DNA of 64,000 bases from a virus. How positions within the stretch are numbered: the stretch's first letter is position 1; every line of letters begins with the position of its first letter. Below the pieces are notes generated by a model. It saw only the letters and a list, made by a program, of their open reading frames with translations. It made no database searches and had not been told where the DNA came from. Where the stretch lies: positions 1-64,000 of the IMG/VR virus record IMGVR_UViG_3300035703_000080; one strand, 5' to 3'. This document shows positions 46,973 through 54,763 of the stretch, piece after piece. The position numbers and the translations under genes are program-made.

Positions 46973-47884
46973 ATGGCAATTTCTCGCGCACAACTTCTCA
47001 AGGAGCTGCTCCCCGGCCTGAACGCCCTGTTCGGCATGGAGTACAAGCGCTACGGCGAAGAGCACAAGGAGATCTACGAAACGGAGACCTCCGACCGCTC
47101 GTTCGAGGAAGAGACCAAGCTCGCTGGTTTCTCCGCCGCTCCGGTGAAAAACGAAGGACAGGCCATCGCGTACGACAACGCGCAGGAAGCCTGGACCGCT
47201 CGTTACAACCACGAGACCATCGCTATGGGCTTCTCCATCACCGAAGAGGCGATGGAAGACAACCTGTACGACAGTCTGTCGGCGCGGTACACCAAGGCTC
47301 TGGCTCGGGCGATGTCCTACACCAAGCAGGTCAAGGCCGCTGCGATCCTGAACAACGGCTTCAACAGCTCGGTCACCTACGGTGATGGGCAGTCGCTGTT
47401 CTCGACCGCGCACCCGCTGGTCTCTGGGGGCACCAACAGCAACCGTCCTGCGACGGCGGCTGACCTCAACGAGACCTCGCTGGAGAACGCGGTGATCCAG
47501 ATCGCTGCGTGGACGGACGAGAAGGGCCTCCTGATCGCCGCCAAGCCGCGCAAGCTCATCGTGCCCCCGGCCCTGATGTTCGTCGCAACCCGTCTGCTGG
47601 AGACCAACCTCCGCGTGGGCACCAACGACAACGACCTCAACGCGCTGAAGAACAACGGTGCCATCCCGGAAGGGTACACCGTCAACCACTTCCTGACCGA
47701 CAACAACGCTTGGTTCCTCAAGACCGACGTTCCCAACGGTCTGAAGCACTTCGTGCGCGTGGCCATGTCGACGTCGATGGACGCCGACTTCGATACCGGC
47801 AACAGCCGGTACAAGGCGCGTGAGAGGTATTCGTTTGGCGTGTCGGATGCTTTGGGAGTGTACGGCTCCCCCGGCGCAAGCTGA
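46973..47884 (+). CDS. Major capsid protein
   Basis: 303 residues with an HK97/Mu-type capsid layout: AISRAQLLKELLPGLNALFG, helical region ETETSDRSFEEETKLAGFSA, NHETIAMGFSITEEAMEDNL, SLFSTAHPLVSGGTNSNRPA (P-loop/strand region), AAKPRKLIVPPALMFVATRL and final DFDTGNSRYKARERYSFGV. A strong terminator follows, as expected for the most abundant product. Confidence 0.85.
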   Translation: MAISRAQLLKELLPGLNALFGMEYKRYGEEHKEIYETETSDRSFEEETKLAGFSAAPVKNEGQAIAYDNAQEAWTARYNHETIAMGFSITEEAMEDNLYDSLSARYTKALARAMSYTKQVKAAAILNNGFNSSVTYGDGQSLFSTAHPLVSGGTNSNRPATAADLNETSLENAVIQIAAWTDEKGLLIAAKPRKLIVPPALMFVATRLLETNLRVGTNDNDLNALKNNGAIPEGYTVNHFLTDNNAWFLKTDVPNGLKHFVRVAMSTSMDADFDTGNSRYKARERYSFGVSDALGVYGSPGAS

Positions 47885-47938
47885 GCCAGAACAAACCCCG
47901 CACGCCTCTCAACGATGCGCACCAGCGGGGTTCCTCAA

Positions 47939-47964
47939 GGCCCCCTCGGGGGCCTTTTCTTTTT
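47939..47964 (+). terminator. Rho-independent terminator after the capsid gene
   Basis: GGCCCCC-TC-GGGGGCC stem followed by TTTTCTTTTT, 54 bases after the capsid stop. A second stem CTCGGGC-TT-GCCCGAG lies at 47982-47997. Confidence 0.85.
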
Positions 47965-48079
47965 GGGTCAGGTATGCTAGGCTCGGGCTTGCCCGAGACC
48001 CCACTCACCCCTAAACCACTGCACCGACCGGCTCGGCGGACTGTCTCCTCAAGACGGTGCGGTATGACGAGGAACCATC

Positions 48080-48574
48080 ATGGGATTCAGTACCTTCTCC
48101 GGCCCAATCCGCTCGGGCACGCAACGCTACGGCGCAGGACGCAACACGGGTCTAACGCTGCTGACGCAGTCCAAGACCATCGACATGGCGGGTGTGGCGC
48201 TGACCTCCGCGCCTCCGGCGCAGGACCTGTTTACGCTGCCTGCGGGCTCGAAGATCGTCTCGATCATCGCGGACAAGACTGTGGCGCTGACGGGCAACTC
48301 TGTCTCGCAGGTCGCGCTGATCGTGGGCAACGCATCGGACGACAACCAATATCTGGAGTCGGTGAATCTGGCCACGACCAAGGGCCGTGCTGCACAGGCT
48401 ACGGTCGACGCGGGCCTTCAGGTGGACGACTGCGACAACATCGGCACCTCCGACGTCATGCTTCAGGCCAAGTTCACGGCGACCACGGGTAACCCCACGG
48501 CGGGGCAGATCATCGTGACGGTGGTGTACGTCCAGCGCGCCGACGACGGTTCTGCGAACCCGTCGCAGGTCTAA
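48080..48574 (+). CDS. Beta-rich structural protein
   Basis: 164 residues with repeated hydrophobic strands (GSKIVSIIADKTVALTGN, SDVMLQAKFTATTGNPTAG, QIIVTVVYVQRADDG). GAGGA precedes the ATG. Typical of small phage head or tail proteins; role unknown. A 25-bp hairpin (48583-48607) separates it from the next gene. Confidence 0.7.
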   Translation: MGFSTFSGPIRSGTQRYGAGRNTGLTLLTQSKTIDMAGVALTSAPPAQDLFTLPAGSKIVSIIADKTVALTGNSVSQVALIVGNASDDNQYLESVNLATTKGRAAQATVDAGLQVDDCDNIGTSDVMLQAKFTATTGNPTAGQIIVTVVYVQRADDGSANPSQV

Positions 48575-48582
48575 CCCCATAA

Positions 48583-48607
48583 GCCCCGCCTCTTGACGGG
48601 GCGGGGC
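48583..48607 (+). repeat. Hairpin between structural genes
   Basis: GCCCCGCC pairs with GGCGGGGC; no T-run, so it may stabilise or attenuate the message rather than terminate it. Confidence 0.6.
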
Positions 48608-48618
48608 AGGAGCCCCGT

Positions 48619-48870
48619 ATGGCAAAGACCAACTACAGCCCGACGTTCCCGATGTTTCCTGGGGACGCGGCGTCTGTCACGCCCAGTGATACCGTTACTT
48701 TTGAACCCTCCATCATTTTTGTTGGCGGGTTGGGTAACGTCACTGTCAAAACAGCGCAGGGGAGTACTGTGCTGTTCTTCTCTGTCCCCGGCGGTACAGT
48801 GATACCTGTGCAGGTAATACAAGTCTTGGCCACGGGTACCAATGCGTCAAATCTAGTGCGGATCTTCTGA
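48619..48870 (+). CDS. Small beta-helical structural protein
   Basis: 83 residues dominated by beta (FVGGLGNVTVKTAQGSTVLF, IPVQVIQVLATGTNASNLV), a design common in phage spike and decoration proteins. ATGA overlap with the next gene. Confidence 0.65.
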   Translation: MAKTNYSPTFPMFPGDAASVTPSDTVTFEPSIIFVGGLGNVTVKTAQGSTVLFFSVPGGTVIPVQVIQVLATGTNASNLVRIF

Positions 48871-49148
48871 TGTCGCTCAATTTTGGGTTTTCGCTTCCGG
48901 CGTTTGTACAACCCAAAGCGGGTAGCTCAAATTTGCTTGGTCCGTCGCTTGACTTACAGTTCATTGCGATGGACACCAGCTACGCAACAGGCGAAACGCT
49001 GGACCTGTCGTTCACAGATCAACAGTACGAAGAGTGGGCACTGCCTGCGGAGCCGCAGGGTCTCTATTTTGTCTGGGACGGTTACGCTCCGTGGGAGCCT
49101 TACCTTGACCTTGACTTCATTGCGCAACGTTACCTTGAGGAGACTTGA
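48870..49148 (+). CDS. 92-residue structural protein
   Basis: Short protein with repeated LDLSF/LDLDF motifs (LDLQFIAMDTSYATGE, DQQYEEWALP, YLDLDFIAQRYLEET). The same LDLDFV-type motif recurs inside the tail protein at 61030. Function unknown. Confidence 0.65.
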   Translation: MSLNFGFSLPAFVQPKAGSSNLLGPSLDLQFIAMDTSYATGETLDLSFTDQQYEEWALPAEPQGLYFVWDGYAPWEPYLDLDFIAQRYLEET

Positions 49149-50363
49149 ATGCCCCTCGTCAGCAAAACCTTCTCGCAGATCATCACCTTCACCCGCGCAA
49201 GCACGGCGACGTACTTCGACGCCACGGGTACGCTCCAGAGCGCAGCGATTGATGTGCCACGCTTCGACTACAACCCCGCCACGCTGGCTGCGCAGGGGTT
49301 TTTGATTGAGGAGTCGAGGACGAATAGCATCCGCAACAACACGATGCAAGGTGCGGTGGCGGGTACGCCGGGGACTGCGCCGACGAATTGGCAAGCTACA
49401 GTTTCTTTAAACGGAATTACACGCGAGATAATTGGTGTTGGAACGGAAAGCGGCATCACATATATAGATGTCAAATATAGCGGCACGCCAACTGCAAATA
49501 CTACTTTTCAAATAATTTTTGAAGCAAACAATCAAATTGCAGCGACATCTGGGCAAACATGGACGCAATCTCAGTTTATGCGTCTTGCCGCTGGCGCGTT
49601 GACAAACGTAACTTCATTTTTGATGGTTTTAAGTGGGCGCGACAGTGGCGGTGCGAGTACAGGCGAACAATTTTCCGACACGATTACCCCAACATCAGCC
49701 GGCTTAAGCTCTCAAAGAGAAACCTTAACGGGAACTTTTTTTAACGCTGCAACTGCGTTTGTGCGGCCAAGTTTGCAATTCAACGTCACCAACGGCGCAG
49801 CCATTGACATCACCCTCCGCATCGGCCTTCCCCAGCTAGAGCAAGGCGCATTCGCCACCTCCGTCATCCCCACCACCACCACAGCCCTGACCCGTGCGGC
49901 AGATGTGGCGAGTGTGAATACGCTGAGTCCTTGGTATAACGCGAGTGCTGGAACTTTGTATGCGGAATACAGCCGTTTAGCAAACGTATCTGGGCGTATC
50001 GTCACTTTCCATGACACTACATCCGGAGAGCAGATTCGAATTAACGGAAGCGTCAGCGTAAACATTCGGCCTGATTGGCAAATTATTGATGGCGGAGTTA
50101 CTCAAGCAAACGTGATCGGTACTGTTGAAATTGCGCCTAATGCTATCGGAAAAACGGCAGGTGCCTACTCAGTAAACGATTTTCAGCAAGCTACAAACAC
50201 AAGCCTTGGTGTTGCGGATACTAGCGGTACGGTACCAACAGTGTCAAAAGTAAATTTAGGCACTAATGAAGTAGGCGCTTCAAATATAAACGGCTACCTC
50301 CGCCGTATAGTATACTATCCTCGTAGGCTCTCGGACGCAGAGCTTCAAAGCATAACGAGCTAG
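49149..50363 (+). CDS. Receptor-binding tail fibre/LamG-like protein
   Basis: 404 residues. Starts PLVSKTFSQIITFTRASTAT and ends RRIVYYPRRLSDAELQS, the two conserved ends of many phage tail-fibre proteins with a concanavalin/LamG-like middle (SGRIVTFHDTTSGEQIRING, beta strands). The middle is richer in AT and uses AAT/AAA codons more than its ends, a mark of recombination in a receptor-binding region. Confidence 0.75.
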   Translation: MPLVSKTFSQIITFTRASTATYFDATGTLQSAAIDVPRFDYNPATLAAQGFLIEESRTNSIRNNTMQGAVAGTPGTAPTNWQATVSLNGITREIIGVGTESGITYIDVKYSGTPTANTTFQIIFEANNQIAATSGQTWTQSQFMRLAAGALTNVTSFLMVLSGRDSGGASTGEQFSDTITPTSAGLSSQRETLTGTFFNAATAFVRPSLQFNVTNGAAIDITLRIGLPQLEQGAFATSVIPTTTTALTRAADVASVNTLSPWYNASAGTLYAEYSRLANVSGRIVTFHDTTSGEQIRINGSVSVNIRPDWQIIDGGVTQANVIGTVEIAPNAIGKTAGAYSVNDFQQATNTSLGVADTSGTVPTVSKVNLGTNEVGASNINGYLRRIVYYPRRLSDAELQSITS

Positions 50364-50365
50364 TA

Positions 50366-50965
50366 ATGGGAAAACCTCTAATCGACCTTACGGGCCAGCG
50401 TTTTGGCAGGCTTACCGTGGTGGAGCGTGCAGGCTTCAACGGTAAGACGCTGTGGCGCTGCGCATGTGACTGCGGCAAAGAAATAACTGCGCTCAGTCCA
50501 AACCTGCGTAAGGGTGTGACCCGTTCGTGTGGCTGTCTGAAAACTGACTTGCAGCGCCAGCGCATGACCAAGCACGGCAGCGGCGTTAAAGGCGCGGAAA
50601 CTCTGCTGTACCGCATTTGGAAAAACATGCGTCAGCGTTGCTTGAACGACAAGCATCCTCGCTATGCGGACTACGGAGGCAGAGGCATCGCTATCTGTGA
50701 CCGTTGGAATGACTTTGCTGCGTTTGCTCAAGATATGGGCGAAGCACAGGAAGGTTTGACGCTTGATCGCATTGACGTCAACGGCCCTTACGCCCCCGAA
50801 AACTGCCGGTGGGTGGACTACAAAGCGCAGATGCGAAACAAGCGCAACAACGTCTGGGTTGATGTGCAAGGCCAGCGCATGGTGCGTGAAGACGCTCGGA
50901 AAATGCTTGGCATCAACAACAAACGCATGAATCAGATTGTTGCGGCTCAGGCCATCACAGCATGA
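50366..50965 (+). CDS. Free-standing HNH homing endonuclease, homologue of the polymerase-intein enzyme
   Basis: 199 residues: KPLIDLTGQRFGRLTVVERA, Cys pairs (RCACDCGK, SCGCLK), LYRIWKNMRQRCLN, GIAICDRWND and core LDRIDVNGPYAPENCRW followed by KAQMRNKRNN. Same order and spacing as the protein nested in the polymerase intein. It sits in the late tail region, its stop overlapping the next gene, and could home into the adjacent tail-fibre gene. Confidence 0.85.
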   Translation: MGKPLIDLTGQRFGRLTVVERAGFNGKTLWRCACDCGKEITALSPNLRKGVTRSCGCLKTDLQRQRMTKHGSGVKGAETLLYRIWKNMRQRCLNDKHPRYADYGGRGIAICDRWNDFAAFAQDMGEAQEGLTLDRIDVNGPYAPENCRWVDYKAQMRNKRNNVWVDVQGQRMVREDARKMLGINNKRMNQIVAAQAITA

Positions 50966-51177
50966 CCTACGACCCCTGCGATCCATTCAACCAACTCCTG
51001 AAGGAGACACCGGCTCATCTGCTGGCATCGGGTGGGTTCTGGGTTCAGCAACATTTTTACGACGAGTTGGCTGCTGAAGTGGCGGACCTGAAGCAGACCA
51101 GCGGAGAGCTTTGCGAATCTTGCGGCTGGCGGTTTGTTGTGCCGGGCCGGGGATGCCTGAACTGTGAGAAAGGATGA
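50962..51177 (+). CDS. 71-residue zinc-ribbon protein
   Basis: Two Cys pairs at the C-terminus (LCESCGWRFVV, GCLNCEKG) after a helical start; ATGA overlap with the HNH gene. Small zinc ribbons like this occur in phage tail or accessory regions; role unknown. Confidence 0.65.
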   Translation: MTYDPCDPFNQLLKETPAHLLASGGFWVQQHFYDELAAEVADLKQTSGELCESCGWRFVVPGRGCLNCEKG

Positions 51178-51593
51178 CCATGTATCGCGACTACTACATC
51201 CGCGCACTGCCGAAAGACTGGCCCACGCTGATTGCGCTGGGGGAGAAGCTCGGGGCGCTGTCGGTCTACGAGTCTGAGGACGGCGAGTCTGTCGTCTCGG
51301 CCAAGACGCCGGGGTCCTGGGACTTCATCGGGGTGCTGTACAAGCCCACAGGGAACATCATCGAGACCGAAGATGGGGACATCCCTGAGATGACCGAAGT
51401 CACCGACGAAAAGGGCACGGCCTACTGGCACGCCAACCTGCGCACCACGGTGCATCTGGGTGAGGTCGCGCGGGAGATGGCCAAGACGGACCCCGAGATT
51501 GCCGATGCCATGCAGGCGCTGGATCGGTTCTTCCTGCTGGATGAGCAGGGCAATCCTCGGGCTCCAGCGCAGCCTGCAAGGGGTTACGCATGA
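51174..51593 (+). CDS. 139-residue conserved phage protein
   Basis: YRDYYIRALPKDWPTLIALG, GSWDFIGVLYKPTGNIIET and YWHANLRTTVHLGEVARE form alternating strands and helices, a pattern found in phage proteins of unknown function. An in-frame ATG at 51180 with AAAGGA upstream is an alternative start. Confidence 0.65.
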   Translation: MTMYRDYYIRALPKDWPTLIALGEKLGALSVYESEDGESVVSAKTPGSWDFIGVLYKPTGNIIETEDGDIPEMTEVTDEKGTAYWHANLRTTVHLGEVAREMAKTDPEIADAMQALDRFFLLDEQGNPRAPAQPARGYA

Positions 51594-51778
51594 TCGCCGC
51601 CGCTCTGAAATCCCGCACCGTCTGGTTCGCCATAGCGCTGGCGGTGCTGTCCGTCCTGCAAGGCTTCGTGCTGCAACTGCCGATCCCGGCCTGGGGCCAC
51701 GCCATCGTGGGCAGCGTGATCGCTGCGGCCATCGTCGTGCTGCGCATCATCACCACCCAGCCGCTGTCGGAGAAGTGA
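51590..51778 (+). CDS. Two-helix membrane protein (holin-like)
   Basis: 62 residues with two hydrophobic segments (VWFAIALAVLSVLQGFVLQL and AIVGSVIAAAIVVLRII) joined by a short PIPAWGH loop and a charged tail. Length and topology fit class II holins or a tail membrane protein; a second holin candidate is at 60621, so its role is uncertain. Confidence 0.6.
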   Translation: MIAAALKSRTVWFAIALAVLSVLQGFVLQLPIPAWGHAIVGSVIAAAIVVLRIITTQPLSEK

Positions 51779-51779
51779 A

Positions 51780-52058
51780 ATGCCCACGCCCCCGCTCAGC
51801 AAATCCAAGATGGCTTGTAACTCGCCCCGTGCCACGCCCGGGCATCCGAAGAAGTCTCACGTGGTCAAGGCCTGTGCTGGCGGCAAAGAGAAGGTCATCC
51901 GTTTTGGTGAGCAAGGTGCTTCAACGGCAGGCAAGCCGAAGGCGGGCGAGTCTGAGCGGATGACCAAGAAGCGTGCTTCGTTCAAAGCGCGGCACAGTGC
52001 GAATATCGCAAAGGGCAAGATGTCCGCAGCCTACTGGGCGGACAAGGTCAAGTGGTAA
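51780..52058 (+). CDS. Small basic conserved virome protein
   Basis: 92 residues; the core MACNSPRATPGHPKKSHVVK, ACAGGKEKVIRFGEQG and C-terminal RHSANIAKGKMSAAYWADKV match a basic protein common in aquatic phages. An internal Met before the core may be the true start. Unknown function. Confidence 0.7.
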   Translation: MPTPPLSKSKMACNSPRATPGHPKKSHVVKACAGGKEKVIRFGEQGASTAGKPKAGESERMTKKRASFKARHSANIAKGKMSAAYWADKVKW

Positions 52059-52064
52059 GGCATC

Positions 52065-52310
52065 ATGGAAGCAACTCTCTTGTGGAACACCCTTCTGACT
52101 GTCCTTCTGGGCGTGGTGGCATTCTTCATGGCTGCAAAGTTCCGTGAACTCGACCGGCTCAGCATTCTGCTCAACCGGACCCGGGAAGAGGTGGCGCGTG
52201 ACCACATCACTCGTTCAGAGTTCCGTCAGGACATGAAAGAGTTGCTCGAACGCTTTGACAGGCTAGAGGCCAAGATCGACAATCTCAAGAACCGCCCCAA
52301 CCCGGGCTGA
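52065..52310 (+). CDS. Membrane-anchored coiled-coil protein
   Basis: 81 residues: one N-terminal transmembrane helix (LLWNTLLTVLLGVVAFFMAA) then a charged coiled coil (ELLERFDRLEAKIDNLKNR). Layout resembles i-spanin or small tail/membrane proteins. Confidence 0.6.
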   Translation: MEATLLWNTLLTVLLGVVAFFMAAKFRELDRLSILLNRTREEVARDHITRSEFRQDMKELLERFDRLEAKIDNLKNRPNPG

Positions 52311-52327
52311 CCCAACTGGAGTTCAAG

Positions 52328-52531
52328 ATGGCGCTGAAAAACGACCCCACGCCGCAGATGGTGACGGACCCGGACTACAAGGACGGCAGGCCGACCAAGT
52401 CGCAATATCCGCTTCCGCCTGCGCCCCCGCCCAGCAAGCGCAGACCTGCTCCCAAGAAGTACGCCAAGGGTGGCGTGACCCGCGCTGATGGCTGCGCTGT
52501 CAAAGGCCATACCAAGGGAAGGATGGTGTGA
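52328..52531 (+). CDS. Basic Pro-rich protein with KGGVT tail
   Basis: 67 residues; Pro-rich middle (YPLPPAPPPSKRRPAPKK) and a conserved end KYAKGGVTRADGCAVKGHTK. One of several adjacent basic proteins sharing a KGG(V/M)T segment. Possibly virion protein. Confidence 0.6.
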   Translation: MALKNDPTPQMVTDPDYKDGRPTKSQYPLPPAPPPSKRRPAPKKYAKGGVTRADGCAVKGHTKGRMV

Positions 52532-52532
52532 G

Positions 52533-52673
52533 ATGATGAAGAAGCCCCCGATGTCCGCCAAGACGCCCGCCAAGGCGAAAGGCAAGAAGGAACTGCCGTT
52601 CTTCATGAAGAAGGACGCCCCCAAGGCCAAAGCCAAACCCAAGAAGATGATGGGCGGCGGTAGCTGCAAGTGA
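52533..52673 (+). CDS. 46-residue Lys-rich protein
   Basis: KKPPMSAKTPAKAKGKKELP ... ends PKKMMGGGSCK. ATG one base after the upstream stop, with GGATGG upstream. Highly basic, likely nucleic-acid-binding or virion protein; related in style to its neighbours. Confidence 0.6.
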   Translation: MMKKPPMSAKTPAKAKGKKELPFFMKKDAPKAKAKPKKMMGGGSCK

Positions 52674-52680
52674 GGTAGAG

Positions 52681-53412
52681 ATGGTACGCCCCAACTACGC
52701 CAAAGATGCGGCGTCGACTCCTGGCGCGAAAAGGCTCAGGCAGGAGCTGGCGGGCGTTCTTGAGCCCAAGAAACCGCGTTGGAAGACGTCGTACAAGGGG
52801 CCTGACCCCGACCGTCAGAAGATCGACGGGAAGATGGTCGTCAGCCGTGAGGAACTTGCGGACTTCCGCAAGCGCTTCGGCGCGGACAAAACGCTGCGGG
52901 ATTTGCTGAACGCAGACCGCACGGGCAAGCTGCCGACACCTGTCGGCGCAGGCGCGGGTCGCGGCGCAGCCGAAGGCCGTAAGGCAGAAGACAGAGACGT
53001 CTACCGTCCTACGCCCAAAATGGAGCGTGAGTTGGCCGAGATGAAGCGTCCGGGGCGTGACGCCATCGAGCCTACGCTTGGTCCTGAAATGGGTCTTGCC
53101 GCGCTTGGAAGAGCGGGAGCCGGTGCGCTGGTTCGCGGACTGGCGGGCATGGCGGGGCGCCGCACGGCAACCAAAGCAGCTCCTGAACGCAAGGAACCCT
53201 CTTCGCTGTACCCCGACCCACCCAAGACTGGCGGGGTCTTCAGCAGCGCAAGGCGCGGCACTCGCGGTGAGCAGCAAGCCGCAGGTCGCAAAGCGTCGGA
53301 GGACTACGCTCGCGACGTCATGGAGCGGGGCGCCGAGATGGGCTTCAAGAAGGGCGGCATGACCAAGGGTGGCGGGTGCGAGACTCGCGGCAAGAAGGCA
53401 AGGTACGTCTGA
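52681..53412 (+). CDS. 243-residue basic protein with KGGMT tail
   Basis: Long Arg/Lys/Gly-rich chain (VRPNYAKDAASTPGAKRLRQ; GLAGMAGRRTATKAAPERKE) ending FKKGGMTKGGGCETRGKK, the same KGG(V/M)T...GC tail as the 67-residue protein. Alpha-helical middle with REELADFRKRFG. Unknown function. Confidence 0.65.
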   Translation: MVRPNYAKDAASTPGAKRLRQELAGVLEPKKPRWKTSYKGPDPDRQKIDGKMVVSREELADFRKRFGADKTLRDLLNADRTGKLPTPVGAGAGRGAAEGRKAEDRDVYRPTPKMERELAEMKRPGRDAIEPTLGPEMGLAALGRAGAGALVRGLAGMAGRRTATKAAPERKEPSSLYPDPPKTGGVFSSARRGTRGEQQAAGRKASEDYARDVMERGAEMGFKKGGMTKGGGCETRGKKARYV

Positions 53413-53666
53413 TGCGTGCGTCCCGTGGCATGGGGTGCATCCGCCCCGAATTGATCAAGTCCCGGGCTCGGGCCCCGGGATATGTTAAGGGCGGCGAAGC
53501 AAAGTCGACCCCCAAGAACGCCTCCTTGTGGTCCCAGGTCAAGTCTGAAGCCAAGAGCAAGTTTGACGTGTACCCGAGCGCCTACGCCAACGCGTGGGCC
53601 GCGAAGGAATACAAGAAGCGTGGGGGGTCTTGGGGCGGTGCTGACAACCGGGTGAAGCGTGGCTAA
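53412..53666 (+). CDS. 84-residue basic conserved protein
   Basis: From ATG 53412 (overlaps upstream TGA). RASRGMGCIRPELIKSRARA, then LWSQVKSEAKSKFDVYPSAY and NAWAAKEYKKRGGSW, a motif shared by many phage proteins of unknown function. Overlaps the next gene by eight bases. Confidence 0.7.
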   Translation: MRASRGMGCIRPELIKSRARAPGYVKGGEAKSTPKNASLWSQVKSEAKSKFDVYPSAYANAWAAKEYKKRGGSWGGADNRVKRG

Positions 53667-53895
53667 GGGCGGGCTCGGCAAGTGGTTCGGCGAGAAGTGG
53701 GTCGACGTGAAGACAGGCAAGGCCTGCGGTCGCTCAGGGGAGGAGAAGTCCTCCCGCGCCTACCCCGCATGCCGCCCCGCCAAAGCGGCGAGTAAGCTCT
53801 CCACTGCCCAGCGCAAGACGATGGCGCAGCGCAAAACGGGCCCTGCTAGGCAATCCTGGCCGGTGAGTCCTTCGGGGAAGAAACGGAGTGCATGA
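53659..53895 (+). CDS. 78-residue conserved phage protein
   Basis: GLGKWFGEKWVDVKTGKACG then RSGEEKSSRAYPACRPA: a well-conserved basic motif in phage and bacterial small proteins of unknown function, with two Cys that may bind metal. Overlaps both neighbours. Confidence 0.7.
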   Translation: MAKGGLGKWFGEKWVDVKTGKACGRSGEEKSSRAYPACRPAKAASKLSTAQRKTMAQRKTGPARQSWPVSPSGKKRSA

Positions 53896-54071
53896 TGGCC
53901 AAGAATTGGATCAAAGGAGCCATAAAGGCCCCTGGTTCCCTGCGCAAATCTCTTGGCGTCAAGGAAGGCGAGAAGATCCCCGCCAAGAAACTCGCCGCAG
54001 CAGCCAAGGCTCCCGGTAAGATGGGTCAGCGTGCGCGTCTGGCGCAGACGCTGAAAGGGTTCAAGAAGTGA
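53892..54071 (+). CDS. 59-residue basic conserved protein
   Basis: AKNWIKGAIKAPGSLRKSLG and LAAAAKAPGKMGQRARLAQT form two basic helices; widespread in aquatic phage contigs. Too short for the usual length cut-off but overlapping starts and stops with both neighbours support it. Confidence 0.7.
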   Translation: MMAKNWIKGAIKAPGSLRKSLGVKEGEKIPAKKLAAAAKAPGKMGQRARLAQTLKGFKK

Positions 54072-54763
54072 CTACCTCCGGCACCACATCATTCAACCTT
54101 GACCTCAACGAAGCGGTCGAGGAAGCCTTCGAGCGCTGTGGTGCTGAGCTACGCACGGGCTACGACCTGCGCACGGCGCGTCGGTCTCTGAACCTGCTGT
54201 TCGCAGACTGGGCCAACCGAGGGGTGAACCTCTGGACGGTGAACCAAGACACGATCAACCTGACGCAGGGCACCAACACCTACAACCTCCCGCTGGACAC
54301 CGTCGATCTGCTCGAACACGTCATCAGGACCGGTGCGGGCAACGTCAGCACGCAGGTCGACCTGACCATCACGCGCATCAGCGTCAGCACCTACTCGTCC
54401 ATCCCGAACAAGCTCCAGCAGGCGCGGCCCATTCAGGTCTGGATTAACCGCCAAGCACCAACACCGCAGATCGTCGTGTGGCCTACGCCGGATCAGACGG
54501 GCGTCTATCAGTTCGTCTACTGGTATTTGCGGCGCATTCAAGATGCGGGTGCAGGCGGTGGCTATACGCAGGACATCCCCTTCCGCTTCCTCCCGTGCTT
54601 GGTCTCTGGTCTGGCGTACTACTTGGCACTGAAGATCCCCGGCGCGATGGAGCGCCTGCCGGTGCTGAAAGCACAATATGACGAGGATTGGCGAAACGCT
54701 GCGGAAGAAGATAGAGAAAAGGCATCCGTAAGATTTGTGCCCAGACAGATGTTCATTGCTTAA
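54068..54763 (+). CDS. Head-tail adaptor (P22 gp4-like) protein
   Basis: 231 residues, GTG start overlapping the upstream TGA. TTSFNLDLNEAVEEAFERCG then RRSLNLLFADWANRGVNLWT and the core DTVDLLEHVIRT, RPIQVWINRQAPTPQIVVWP resemble phage tail accessory factor/adaptor proteins that bind below the portal. Its TAA overlaps the HNH ATG (TAATG). Confidence 0.7.
   Translation: MTTSGTTSFNLDLNEAVEEAFERCGAELRTGYDLRTARRSLNLLFADWANRGVNLWTVNQDTINLTQGTNTYNLPLDTVDLLEHVIRTGAGNVSTQVDLTITRISVSTYSSIPNKLQQARPIQVWINRQAPTPQIVVWPTPDQTGVYQFVYWYLRRIQDAGAGGGYTQDIPFRFLPCLVSGLAYYLALKIPGAMERLPVLKAQYDEDWRNAAEEDREKASVRFVPRQMFIA

Noticed and set aside
45206-47749. 847-codon antisense open frame opposite scaffold and capsid genes
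   Set aside because: Same GC-driven mirror effect; the opposite strand encodes recognisable head proteins.
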